DNA of 64,000 nucleotides from Janthinobacterium psychrotolerans (GTDB lineage: Bacteria > Pseudomonadota > Gammaproteobacteria > Burkholderiales > Burkholderiaceae_D), in assembly GCF_001677885.1 (NCBI RefSeq), contig NZ_LOCQ01000057.1, forward strand, positions 1 through 64,000, read 5' to 3'. The position numbers were made by a program, and so were the translations under genes. Positions 34,857-43,257 of this stretch are shown here, piece after piece; within the stretch, counting starts at the first letter, position 1, and every line of letters starts with the position of its first letter. The notes under the pieces were generated by a model that searched no databases, was not told the DNA's origin, and saw nothing but the letters and a program-made list of their open reading frames with translations.

Positions 34857-37800
34857 GATACATCTCCTTCCAGGTCCAGCACCGGCGCGGCGGGGCGCTT
34901 GGCGGCGGCTGGTTTTTTCTCGAACCGCTGCGCCAGGGTGCGCAGCAAAACATAGAACACGGGCGTCAGGAACAGGCCGAAGAAGGTCACGCCCAGCATG
35001 CCGGCAAACACGGCCACACCCATGGCATGGCGCATTTCCGAACCGGCGCCGTGCGAGAACACCAGCGGCACCACGCCCATGATGAAGGCGATCGACGTCA
35101 TCAGGATAGGACGCAGACGCAGGCGGCACGCTTCCAGCGCCGCTTGCACGACGGTGCGGCCATGGTCTTCCAGTTCGCGGGCAAATTCGACGATCAGGAT
35201 GGCATTTTTCGACGCCAGCCCCACCAGCACGAACAGCGCGATCTGGGTGAACACATTGTTGTCGCCACCGGTCAGTTTCACGCCCAGCAGTGCGCACAGG
35301 ATCGACATCGGCACGATCAGGATCACGGCCAGCGGCAGGGTCCAGCTTTCGTACTGGGCGGCCAGCACCAGGAACACCAGCAGCACGCACAGCGGGAACA
35401 CATAGATCATGGTGTTACCGGACAGGATGTCCTGGTAGGTCAGCTCGGTCCATTCATACGAAATCCCTTGCGGCAGCACTTCCTTGGCGATGCGTTCCAG
35501 CGCGGCTTGCGCCTGGCCACTCGATACACCCGGCGCGGCGCCGCCATTGAAGTCGGCTGCGGCGTAGGCGTTGTAGCGCTGCACGCGGTCCGGACCATAG
35601 CTGTCTTTTACGCGCATCAGGGACGACAGCGGGATCATCTCGCCCTTGTCGTTGCGCACCTTCAGCTGCGCGATGTCCTGCGCATGCGAACGGAACTCGG
35701 CATCGGCCTGCACGCGCACCTGGTAGGTACGGCCAAACTGGTTGAAGTCATTCACGTACAGCGAACCCAGATTGATCTGCAAGGTCTGGTAGATGGTGGC
35801 CAGCGGCACGCCCAATTGCTTGGCCTTGACGCGATCGACATCGGCGAACAGCTGCGGCACGTTGATCTGGTAACCGGAGAACACGCCCGCCAGTTCCGGC
35901 GTCTGGTAAGCCTTGCCGGCCAGCGCCTGGGTGGCGTTGTACAGCGCGTCGTAACCCAAATTGCCACGGTCTTCGATCATCATCTTGAAGCCGCCGATGG
36001 TGCCCAGGCCGTTGACCGGCGGTGGCGGGAACACCATGATAAAGGCGTCCTGGATACCGCCCAGGCGCTTGTTGATCTCGGCCGCGATGGCGCCACCGGA
36101 CAATTCCCTGGTGGTGCGTTCGTCGAACGGTTTCAGGGTGGCGAACACGATCCCGGCGTTCGGCGCATTGGTGAAGTCATTGATCGACAGGCCCGGGAAG
36201 GCGATCGTCGATTCCACCCCAGGCACCGACTTGATGACGTCGGACATGCGGCGTACCACGTCTTCGGTGCGGTCCAGCGAGGCGGCGTCGGGCAGTTGCG
36301 CGAAGCCGACCAGGTATTGCTTGTCCTGGCCAGGCACGAAACCGGCCGGCACGGCCTTGAACACGAACACGGCGGCGATCACCAGCAGCACATATACGCC
36401 CAGCGAGGCGCTCTTGCGGCCCAGCACACCTTTCACGCCCGCTTCATAGCGGTGCGAAGCGCGGCCGAAGAAGCGGTTGAACCAGGCGAAGAAGCGGCCA
36501 AACACCTTGTCCATGCCGCGCGTCAGCGCGTCTTTCGGCGCATCGTGCGGCTTCAGCAGGGCTGCCGACAGGGCCGGCGCCAGGGTCAGCGAGCTGAATG
36601 CCGAAATCACGGTGGAAATGGCGATGGTCAGCGCGAACTGGCGGTAGAACTCGCCCGACAGGCCGGGCACGAAGGCGATCGGCACGAACACGGCGCACAG
36701 CACCAGGGCGATGGCGACGATCGGACCACTGACCTCTTTCATGGCCTGGATGGTGGCGTCGCGCGGCGACAGCCCTTCCTCGATATTGCGCTCGACGTTT
36801 TCCACCACCACGATGGCGTCATCGACGACGATACCGATCGCCAGCACCAGGCCGAACAGCGACAGGGTATTGATCGAAAAACCAAAGCCCAGCATCACGG
36901 CAAAGGTACCGACGATGGACACCGGCACGGCCAGCAGCGGAATGATGGAAGCGCGCCAGGTTTGCAGGAAGATGATCACCACCAGCACCACCAGGGCAAT
37001 GGCTTCGAGCAGCGTATGGATCACGGCCTCGATCGACGAGCGCACGAACTGGGTCGGGTCGTACTCGATGCGGTATTCCACGCCTTGCGGGAAGTCTTTT
37101 TTCAGCTCGTCCATCTTGGCGCGCACGTCGGACGACAGTTGCAGCGCATTGGCGTTCGGTGCTTCGAAAATACCCATGCCGACGGCAGGATTATTGTTCA
37201 GCAAGGAGCGCAGCGAGTAGCTGTTGGCGCCCATTTCCACGCGCGCCACGTCTTTCAGTTGCGTCACCGCGCCGTCGGCATTGGTGCGCACGATGATGGC
37301 GCCGAATTCCTCGGGCGACTGCAAACGGCCCTGGGTATTGACGGTCAGCTGGAACGGCGAGTTTTTCGCTGGCGAAGCGCCGATCACACCGGCGGCCACC
37401 TGCACGTTCTGCTCGCGGATCGCGACGACGACATCATTGGCCGTCATGCCGCGCGCCGCCACTTTTTGCGGGTCGAGCCAGATGCGCATGGCGTAGTCGC
37501 CGGCGCCGAAGATCTGGATGTCGCCCATGCCGGGCAGGCGGGCCAGCTGGTCCTTGATATTGAGCACCGCGTAGTTACGCAGATACATGTCGTCATAGCG
37601 CTTGTTGGGCGAGACCAGGTGCACCACCATGGTCAGGTTGGGCGAGGACTTGACGGTCGTCACGCCGATCTGGCGCACTTCCTCGGGCAGGCGCGGCAAG
37701 GCGCGCTGCACGCGGTTCTGCACCTGGGTCTCGGCCTGCTCGACGTTGGTGCCGATCTTGAAGGTGATCGTCAGCATCATCGCGCCGTCGGAGGTGTTTT

Positions 37801-38047
37801 GCGAGGACATGTAAAGCATGTTCTCGACGCCGTTGATCTGTTCCTCCAGCGGCGCGGCGACGGTTTCGGCGATGACTTTCGGATTGGCGCCCGGATACTG
37901 CGCGCGCACCACCACCGATGGCGGCACGACGTCGGGGTATTCCGAGATCGGCAGGCCGAAGATCGACAGCATCCCGGCCACGAAAATGACAATCGACAGC
38001 ACGGCCGCGAAGATCGGCTTGTCGATGAAAAAGCGTGAGAAGTTCAT
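34853..38047 (-). CDS. RND multidrug efflux pump (HAE1 family, MexF/BpeF-like)
   Basis: A 1064-residue inner-membrane pump, the usual RND length. It begins MNFSRFFIDKPIFAAVLSIV and contains LPISEYPDVVPPSVVVRAQY, GVENMLYMSSQ and the proton-relay pair in GIVVDDAIVVVENVERN (TM4). The N-terminal 250 residues track MexF closely (LRNYAVLNIKDQLARLPG), which suggests fluoroquinolone, chloramphenicol and trimethoprim-type substrates. Substrate range is an inference from that resemblance. It sits between its adaptor (3-base gap) and its channel (4-base overlap). Confidence 0.96.
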   Translation of the reverse strand: MNFSRFFIDKPIFAAVLSIVIFVAGMLSIFGLPISEYPDVVPPSVVVRAQYPGANPKVIAETVAAPLEEQINGVENMLYMSSQNTSDGAMMLTITFKIGTNVEQAETQVQNRVQRALPRLPEEVRQIGVTTVKSSPNLTMVVHLVSPNKRYDDMYLRNYAVLNIKDQLARLPGMGDIQIFGAGDYAMRIWLDPQKVAARGMTANDVVVAIREQNVQVAAGVIGASPAKNSPFQLTVNTQGRLQSPEEFGAIIVRTNADGAVTQLKDVARVEMGANSYSLRSLLNNNPAVGMGIFEAPNANALQLSSDVRAKMDELKKDFPQGVEYRIEYDPTQFVRSSIEAVIHTLLEAIALVVLVVIIFLQTWRASIIPLLAVPVSIVGTFAVMLGFGFSINTLSLFGLVLAIGIVVDDAIVVVENVERNIEEGLSPRDATIQAMKEVSGPIVAIALVLCAVFVPIAFVPGLSGEFYRQFALTIAISTVISAFSSLTLAPALSAALLKPHDAPKDALTRGMDKVFGRFFAWFNRFFGRASHRYEAGVKGVLGRKSASLGVYVLLVIAAVFVFKAVPAGFVPGQDKQYLVGFAQLPDAASLDRTEDVVRRMSDVIKSVPGVESTIAFPGLSINDFTNAPNAGIVFATLKPFDERTTRELSGGAIAAEINKRLGGIQDAFIMVFPPPPVNGLGTIGGFKMMIEDRGNLGYDALYNATQALAGKAYQTPELAGVFSGYQINVPQLFADVDRVKAKQLGVPLATIYQTLQINLGSLYVNDFNQFGRTYQVRVQADAEFRSHAQDIAQLKVRNDKGEMIPLSSLMRVKDSYGPDRVQRYNAYAAADFNGGAAPGVSSGQAQAALERIAKEVLPQGISYEWTELTYQDILSGNTMIYVFPLCVLLVFLVLAAQYESWTLPLAVILIVPMSILCALLGVKLTGGDNNVFTQIALFVLVGLASKNAILIVEFARELEDHGRTVVQAALEACRLRLRPILMTSIAFIMGVVPLVFSHGAGSEMRHAMGVAVFAGMLGVTFFGLFLTPVFYVLLRTLAQRFEKKPAAAKRPAAPVLDLEGDVS

Positions 38048-38050
38048 GGT

Positions 38051-39304
38051 TTATTCCTTGGAGGTCGATGCTGCCTTGGCTGCGTTGGCGGCAACCTTGG
38101 CGTCTTTTTCTGCCGGTTTTGCGGGAGCGGCTGGCGCCGTCGGATCGAAGTCCATCGCCACCAGCTGCGGCGTGACCGGGGCGCCGGGACGCACGCGCTG
38201 CAGGCCGTTGACGACGATCTTCTCGCCCGCTTTCAGGCCCTCGCGCACCACGCGCAGGCCATTGGCGTTCGGGCCCAGCTTGACGGCGCGGTATTCGGCC
38301 TTGTTGTCGGCGCCGACCACGTACACGTATTTGCGGCTCTGGTCGGTGCCGACGGCGCGGTCGCTGATCAGCAAGGCCGTGCCTTGCGCCTGCGGGCCGC
38401 TGCCGGTATCGAGCTGGATGCGGGCGAACAGGCCGGGCACCAGCATGCGGTCGGCGTTGGCAAAGGTGGCGCGCATGCGCACGCTGCCGGTGGCCGGATC
38501 GAGCTGGTTGTCGACGAATTCGAGCTTGCCTTCGTGCGGGAAGCCGCTCTCGTTGGCCAGGCCTACCTTGACGCTTACGGGGCCGCCCTTTTGCGACGTG
38601 CCGGCCACGCGCAGATAGGTGTCTTCGTCGCCGTCGAAGCTGGCGTAAATGCGGTCGGTCGACACCACGGACGTCAGGATGGCGGTGGCGTCGATCAGGT
38701 TGCCGACGGTGATTTCGGCTTTGGAGACGCGGCCGCTGATCGGCGCCTGCACCTGGGTGTACGACAGGTTCAGCCTGGCCGCTTCATACGAGGCCTGCGC
38801 TGCGCGCACATTGGCGTCGAGCTCTTTCAGGCCGGAGGCTTTTTCGTCGAGTTCGCGCTGCGGGATGGCTTTTTCGGCCAGCAGCTTTTCGGCGCGCGAC
38901 AGCTCCAGCTTGGCCAGTTCGGCCTTGGCGCGGGCCGAGGCGGCGGCGCCTTCGGCGCGCGACACTTCAGCCTGGAACGGACGCGGATCGATGACGAACA
39001 GCACATCGCCTTTTTTCACTTCGCTGCCCGGCTTGAAGTTCACCGAAGTGATGAAGCCGCCGACGCGCGAGCGGATTTCAACGCGCTCGATCGCTTCCAG
39101 GCGGCCCGAGAACTCCTGGGTTTCCGTGATCTGCTTTTCAATCACGGCGGCGGTCGAGACCGGCGGGCCGCCGGCTGCGGGCGCGTCGGGCACCTTGCTG
39201 TTGGCCGAATCGCAGCCGGCCAGGCTGAACGCCACCAGGCCGGCGACGGCCAGTGAAGCGGCGAGCGGCTTGAGCAGCACAGAAATTTGTTGAACGTTTT
39301 TCAT
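38051..39304 (-). CDS. RND efflux periplasmic adaptor lipoprotein (MexE/BpeE-like)
   Basis: A 417-residue membrane-fusion protein. The lipoprotein signal ends FSLAGC, so it is anchored by the Cys near residue 30. The lipoyl/hairpin region has RVGGFITSVNFKPGSEVKKG and LDEKASGLKELDANVRAAQ. The beta-barrel domain has GRVSKAEITVGNLI and RMRATFANADRMLVPGLFARI. The tail is Ala/Lys-rich. It is the first gene of the adaptor-pump-channel unit, with a promoter-like sequence about 210 bases upstream. Confidence 0.95.
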   Translation of the reverse strand: MKNVQQISVLLKPLAASLAVAGLVAFSLAGCDSANSKVPDAPAAGGPPVSTAAVIEKQITETQEFSGRLEAIERVEIRSRVGGFITSVNFKPGSEVKKGDVLFVIDPRPFQAEVSRAEGAAASARAKAELAKLELSRAEKLLAEKAIPQRELDEKASGLKELDANVRAAQASYEAARLNLSYTQVQAPISGRVSKAEITVGNLIDATAILTSVVSTDRIYASFDGDEDTYLRVAGTSQKGGPVSVKVGLANESGFPHEGKLEFVDNQLDPATGSVRMRATFANADRMLVPGLFARIQLDTGSGPQAQGTALLISDRAVGTDQSRKYVYVVGADNKAEYRAVKLGPNANGLRVVREGLKAGEKIVVNGLQRVRPGAPVTPQLVAMDFDPTAPAAPAKPAEKDAKVAANAAKAASTSKE

Positions 39305-39504
39305 TTTATTTCCCTGTTTTATGAAAATTTCTAATGGTATGGGCGACAGGAAGCCACCCAGCTAGTCAAAGTGAATAAAGTTGCAATGGCGCCCGACGGC
39401 GCTCGGTCAAAGATAAAGGGGCCGCCTGCGTCAAAATAGCGGGCGGGGTCGACAAAGCCGGCTGTGCGAACGCACAGCGCAGACGAAAGAAGTGTTCAGG
39501 GAAC

Positions 39505-39543
39505 TACACTACACAGTGTAACAACCAGAACTCAAAAAGTAAA
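39505..39543 (-). promoter_or_regulatory. Putative efflux operon promoter with overlapping palindrome
   Basis: On the minus strand TTTACT (39543-39538) and TACACT (39520-39515) are separated by 17 bases, a plausible sigma-70 promoter for the adaptor gene. The -10 box forms one arm of the palindrome TACACT-ACAC-AGTGTA (39505-39520), a likely repressor site. No TetR or MarR gene lies next to it, so the binding factor is unknown. Confidence 0.5.
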
Positions 39544-39583
39544 CCGTTAAGTGTAATTTTTTACGATGATCGGGATGGTGGTG

Positions 39584-40444
39584 TCATGAGGCGGGCTCCT
39601 TGCACAGGCCAGCGACAAAACTGGCAATTTCACCGAGCACTTGCACCTTGCACGCGCATTCATTGCGGGCGGTGGCGTCTTGCAGCGGCGCTGCGGGCAT
39701 GCGCCGCACGGTGGTCTTGATGCCGCAGGCAATCAGCTTGCTGCCGTATTGTTCAGCCTCGTCGCGCAATGGGTCATCTTCGCTCGACACGATCAGCGCT
39801 GGCGGCAAATTTTTAAGCCGGCTCGACTGCAGCGGCGACGCATACGGATGGCTGCGGTCGGCGGCGTTCGGCAGGTAGCCGCGGTAGGCAGCGGCGCAGG
39901 CATCGGCCACTTCCACCAGTTCCGGGCAGGTGGGCAGCGAGCGCATCGAGCAGGTCGACAGGCCGGGGTCGAGCATGGGCATGATCAGCACCTGGCCAGC
40001 CAGTGCCGGGCCGCCACGGTCGCGCGACATCATGGCGCACACGGCGGCCAGGTTGGCGCCCGCTTCGATGCCCGATACCAGCATCTGCTGGCCAGTCCAG
40101 CCCAGCTTGGCCTTGTTCTTCTTGGCCCACACCAGCACAGCGTGCGCGTCTTCGACGGCGGCGGGAAATGGCCGTACGCTGGCCAGCGTATAGTTCGACG
40201 CCAGCACCACCTGGTCGGCATTGCCGAGCACCAGGCAGCGCAGGAAATCATCGGCGTCTTCCAGGTCGCCGTCATCAAAGCCGCCGCCGTGGAAAAACAC
40301 GATCAGGCTGGACTTTTTCGCGCCCGGCACGCCGGCCGTATAGATGCGCGCCGCCAGCGGCCCCACTTCGCCCTGTACTTCGATGTCGCGTATCTTCAGC
40401 GACTCGGCAGGCGCGAGGCCGGCTGCGCTGGCGGGCGCATTCAT
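39584..40444 (-). CDS. Alpha/beta hydrolase-fold protein lacking catalytic residues (LlpE-like position)
   Basis: A 286-residue protein of the hormone-sensitive-lipase type. The oxyanion motif HGGGF (52-56) is intact. The nucleophile elbow, normally GDSAGGN, reads GIEAGAN, placing Glu127 where Ser should be. The acid Asp is still present (SSEDDPLRDE, 223/224). The segment that should hold the catalytic His reads RMPAAPLQDATA and has none. It is therefore probably not an esterase. It lies between a small membrane protein (4-base overlap) and the efflux genes. In Burkholderia a lipase-like gene, llpE, has the same place before bpeE/ceoA, so a non-catalytic role with the pump is a reasonable inference. 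Confidence 0.85.
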   Translation of the reverse strand: MNAPASAAGLAPAESLKIRDIEVQGEVGPLAARIYTAGVPGAKKSSLIVFFHGGGFDDGDLEDADDFLRCLVLGNADQVVLASNYTLASVRPFPAAVEDAHAVLVWAKKNKAKLGWTGQQMLVSGIEAGANLAAVCAMMSRDRGGPALAGQVLIMPMLDPGLSTCSMRSLPTCPELVEVADACAAAYRGYLPNAADRSHPYASPLQSSRLKNLPPALIVSSEDDPLRDEAEQYGSKLIACGIKTTVRRMPAAPLQDATARNECACKVQVLGEIASFVAGLCKEPAS

Positions 40445-40638
40445 TGCGCCACCACCGGCGCCACGGCCATGTCATTGACGCACAACAAGGTACCACCGAC
40501 TTCATGGGTCAGCGCGCTGTAGCCGCTGGCCTCGGCTTGCGCCGCCTGCGAATACGCGTCCGAAAATACCATCGTCGCCAGAGCAAGCGAGCTCACAACG
40601 AGCGCAACAAATGCAAAGTTTCCGTTCCGATGACCCAT
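40441..40638 (-). CDS. Small membrane or exported protein upstream of the hydrolase
   Basis: A 65-residue protein with one hydrophobic segment (FAFVALVVSSLALATMVF) near the N-terminus, then a short polar tail ending VAPVVAQ. A perfect AGGAG lies 8-12 bases before the ATG, and the stop overlaps the hydrolase start (ATGA), so it is very likely translated. It matches no family I recognise. Its position suggests membrane recruitment of the hydrolase-fold protein or a role in coupling its translation. Confidence 0.7.
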   Translation of the reverse strand: MGHRNGNFAFVALVVSSLALATMVFSDAYSQAAQAEASGYSALTHEVGGTLLCVNDMAVAPVVAQ

Positions 40639-40749
40639 GATTTTTCTCCTGTAACTATCAACCGCTGTTTCTGCAACGTCGTATTTATGCTGCAGTACAA
40701 CAACTATATACTTGATCTAGAATCTGATAAAGTAGGCAATGATGAATTG

Positions 40750-40771
40750 ATTGTTCAGTATTCCGAACAAT
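40750..40771. promoter_or_regulatory. Palindrome in the divergent LysR/efflux-side promoter region
   Basis: ATTGTTC and GAACAAT form perfect 7-base arms around 8 bases. It contains a T-N11-A type core and lies 26 bases before the LysR start, between that gene and the divergent small-protein/hydrolase genes. It is a plausible LysR autoregulatory site. Confidence 0.5.
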
Positions 40772-40796
40772 GTGAAGAAAAGTGTCAGGAAATCAA

Positions 40797-41747
40797 GTGA
40801 ACAAGCTACAAGCAATGGAAGTGTTCATCCAGGTGGTCGACGCGGGCAGCTTTACGCGCGCCGCCGAAAACATGCAGCTGCCGAAGGCGACCGTATCGAC
40901 CCTGATCTCGTCGCTGGAAGCGAGCCTGTCGGTCAAACTGCTGAACCGCACCACGCGCCACGTCAGCATCACCTCGGACGGCGCCGCCTATTATGAACAC
41001 TGCGTGCGCATCTTGTCGGACGTGCGTGAAGCGGAAGAGTCGCTGTCGCGCACGCGATTGAACCCCAGCGGACGCCTGCGGGTCGACGCGCCCACGGCAC
41101 TGGCCAGTGAACTGCTGATCCCCGCCCTGCCCGACTTTTTCGCACGCTACCCGGACATCGTGCTCGAACTCGGGTGCAGCGACCGCCCCGTCGACCTGAT
41201 CGAGGAAGGCGTGGACTGCGCCGTGCGCGGCGGCGAACTGGGCGACGTGAACCTGATCGCGCGCCGCGTCGGCGTGCTGCATTTCATCACCTGCGCCTCG
41301 CCCGCCTACCTGGCCCATTACGGCACGCCGCAACATCCGAACGAGCTGTCGCTCCACCGCGGCGTGAATTTTTTCTCGGCCAAGACCGGCCGCACCTTCG
41401 AGTGGGACTTTACGCGCGACGGCGAGCGCATACAGATCGCCATGCCCAGCAATATCGCCCTGAACGATTCGAACGCCTACTCCGCCGCCGGCCTGGCCGG
41501 CCTGGGCATCGTGCAAATGACGCATTTCATGCTTGCGCCCTTGATGGAACAAGGCAAAATGGTCGAATTGCTCAAGGAGTGGGAATCGGACCCGCTGCCG
41601 ATTCACGTGATCTATCCGCCGAACCGCCACCTGTCGGCCAAGGTGCGCGTGTTTGTCGAATGGGTCGCCGACATGTTCAACAACCACCCGGCCACGCAAA
41701 TGAAAACAAAATTTGCGCGCGCCGCCCAGACCGAGGCCCAGCCATGA
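40797..41747 (+). CDS. LysR-family transcriptional regulator
   Basis: A 316-residue LTTR. The winged helix is at about 4-62 (AMEVFIQVVDAGSFTRAAE, then TVSTLISSLEASLSVKLLNR). The effector domain shows the CrgA/AphB-like pattern (RLRVDAPTALASELLIPALPDF, LIEEGVDCAVRGGELGD). The GTG at 40797 has an AGGAAA ribosome site and gives the usual N-terminus; a GTG 15 bases earlier is in frame. It is divergent from the small-protein/hydrolase/efflux genes, as LysR genes are next to bpeEF and mexEF, although this protein is of another LTTR subgroup than MexT. The stop overlaps the dehydrogenase start. Confidence 0.92.
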   Translation: MNKLQAMEVFIQVVDAGSFTRAAENMQLPKATVSTLISSLEASLSVKLLNRTTRHVSITSDGAAYYEHCVRILSDVREAEESLSRTRLNPSGRLRVDAPTALASELLIPALPDFFARYPDIVLELGCSDRPVDLIEEGVDCAVRGGELGDVNLIARRVGVLHFITCASPAYLAHYGTPQHPNELSLHRGVNFFSAKTGRTFEWDFTRDGERIQIAMPSNIALNDSNAYSAAGLAGLGIVQMTHFMLAPLMEQGKMVELLKEWESDPLPIHVIYPPNRHLSAKVRVFVEWVADMFNNHPATQMKTKFARAAQTEAQP

Positions 41748-42727
41748 CCGCATCTCAGCACCCGCTACACTCATCACGACAACGCATCGTTTTTCTCGAC
41801 CGCGACAGCCTGGTCGCCAAAGTGCGCGCACCGGCCTTTGCCCATGAATGGCACGAGCACGCGCACACCAAAGGCGGCGCGCAGACCGTCGAACGCTTGC
41901 GTGGCGCCAGCATCGCCATCACCAATAAAGTGCCGCTGCGTGAAGCCGAGCTGGCGCAATTGCCGGAGCTGAAAATGATCGCCGTGGCCGCCACCGGCAC
42001 CGACATCATCGACCTGCCGGCCTGCCGCGCGCGCGGCATCGTGATCGCCAATATCCGCGACTATGCGCGCGCCACCGTGCCCGAACATACGCTGGCGCTG
42101 ATGCTGGCCCTGCGCCGCCAGCTGGTCGCCTACCGTCTTGACGTCGAGGCCGGGCGGTGGCAGGCGTCGGAGCGCTTCTGCCTGTTCGGCCACCCGATCC
42201 GCGACCTGGCCGGCAGCCGCCTGGGCCTGCTGGGCTACGGCGCGCTGGGCAAGTCCGTGGCCCACCTGGCGCGCGCCTTCGGCATGCAAGTGGCCGTGCA
42301 TAACCGTTCGCCGATCGAGGAAGACGGCGTGACCGAATTGTCGCTGCAAGAATTGCTGGCCACTGCCGATGTAGTGAGCCTGCACCTGCCCCTGACCGAC
42401 AAGACGCGCAACATCATCGGCGCCAAAGAGCTGGCCAGCATGAAGCCGACGGCCCTCCTGATCAACACCGCGCGCGGCGGCCTGGTCGACGAAGCGGCGC
42501 TGGCCGCCGCGCTCACCAACGGCGTGATCGCCGGCGCCGGCTTTGACGTGCTCTCGAAAGAGCCGCCGCAAGCCGACAACCCGCTGCTGCAGCTGCGCCT
42601 GCCCAATTTCATCCTGACGCCGCATACGGCCTGGGCCAGCGGCGAGGCGATGCAGCTGCTGGCCGACATGCTGATCGCGAATGTGGAGGCATTCGCGCGC
42701 GGCGCGCCGGTGAATGTAGTCGCATAA
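41744..42727 (+). CDS. D-2-hydroxyacid dehydrogenase (glycerate/hydroxypyruvate type)
   Basis: A 327-residue NAD(P)-dependent dehydrogenase. It has the Rossmann motif LGLLGYGALGKSVA, the signature DVVSLHLPLTDKTRNIIGA, the catalytic Arg in LLINTARGGLVDE, the Glu in FDVLSKEPP and the His in LTPHTAWAS. The pattern is closest to glyoxylate/hydroxypyruvate reductases. The ATG at 41744 overlaps the LysR stop by 4 bases, so the regulator and enzyme are cotranscribed. Its relation to the efflux genes is unclear. Confidence 0.9.
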   Translation: MTASQHPLHSSRQRIVFLDRDSLVAKVRAPAFAHEWHEHAHTKGGAQTVERLRGASIAITNKVPLREAELAQLPELKMIAVAATGTDIIDLPACRARGIVIANIRDYARATVPEHTLALMLALRRQLVAYRLDVEAGRWQASERFCLFGHPIRDLAGSRLGLLGYGALGKSVAHLARAFGMQVAVHNRSPIEEDGVTELSLQELLATADVVSLHLPLTDKTRNIIGAKELASMKPTALLINTARGGLVDEAALAAALTNGVIAGAGFDVLSKEPPQADNPLLQLRLPNFILTPHTAWASGEAMQLLADMLIANVEAFARGAPVNVVA

Positions 42728-42743
42728 GCCTCCCACGACGCCA

Positions 42744-43244
42744 CTACGACGCCGCCGGGCTTTCAAACGAAAAGCCCGGTGCGTAGGCGTGATAGCCATC
42801 GAAGTCGCCCTTGCCGATCGGCGCGCCGCAGCTGCGCGCGATCGCGTACGCCATGCTGAAGTGGAAATAGAAATTCGGCAGGATATACAGGTGTAAAAAC
42901 GCGTCGCCAGGCAGCGCGATATCGGCAAAACCGGCGCGGTCATGGCACAGGCGTTCGGCTGCGCCTTCGAACGCCGGTTCGGGGATCGCTTCCAGATACG
43001 CGATGGTGCGCGCGATCTGACGCTGCAAGCTGCCGCCATCGTTGAAACTGACCACCGCCCTGCCCGCCAGCGGACAGCCGCCGCGCAGCGCAAAGCTGAT
43101 CGCCGCATTGACCTGGGCGACAAACGGCAGCATGTCGGGATGCAGGCGTGCTTGCAATATTTGCGGCTGGGAAGCGAGCTGGTCCAGCATGGCGGACAAG
43201 CGGCGCAGAGCAGGGCAAAAAATGGCAATCGGCAGCATGGTCAT
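42744..43244 (-). CDS. DUF1993-family protein
   Basis: A 166-residue protein matching DUF1993: LRRLSAMLDQL near the start, ARLHPDMLPFVAQVNAA around residue 35, and PNFYFHFSMAYAIARSCGAPIGKGDF near the end. The family has a DinB-like four-helix fold and no assigned activity. It is convergent with the dehydrogenase. A hairpin (CCGGGCTTT/AAAGCCCGG, 42755-42779) overlaps its last codons and may terminate one or both transcripts. Confidence 0.85.
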   Translation of the reverse strand: MTMLPIAIFCPALRRLSAMLDQLASQPQILQARLHPDMLPFVAQVNAAISFALRGGCPLAGRAVVSFNDGGSLQRQIARTIAYLEAIPEPAFEGAAERLCHDRAGFADIALPGDAFLHLYILPNFYFHFSMAYAIARSCGAPIGKGDFDGYHAYAPGFSFESPAAS

Positions 43245-43257
43245 CGTCTCGCTCCTG

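Noticed and set aside
34835-38038. A 1067-codon open frame on the strand opposite the RND pump
   Set aside because: It mirrors the pump gene almost exactly, is Gln/His/Arg-rich with no domain, and arises from GC-biased third positions.
42755-42779. Hairpin CCGGGCTTT/AAAGCCCGG as a listed terminator
   Set aside because: The stem is good, but it lies inside the last codons of the DUF1993 gene and lacks a T-tract, so I mention it only with that gene.
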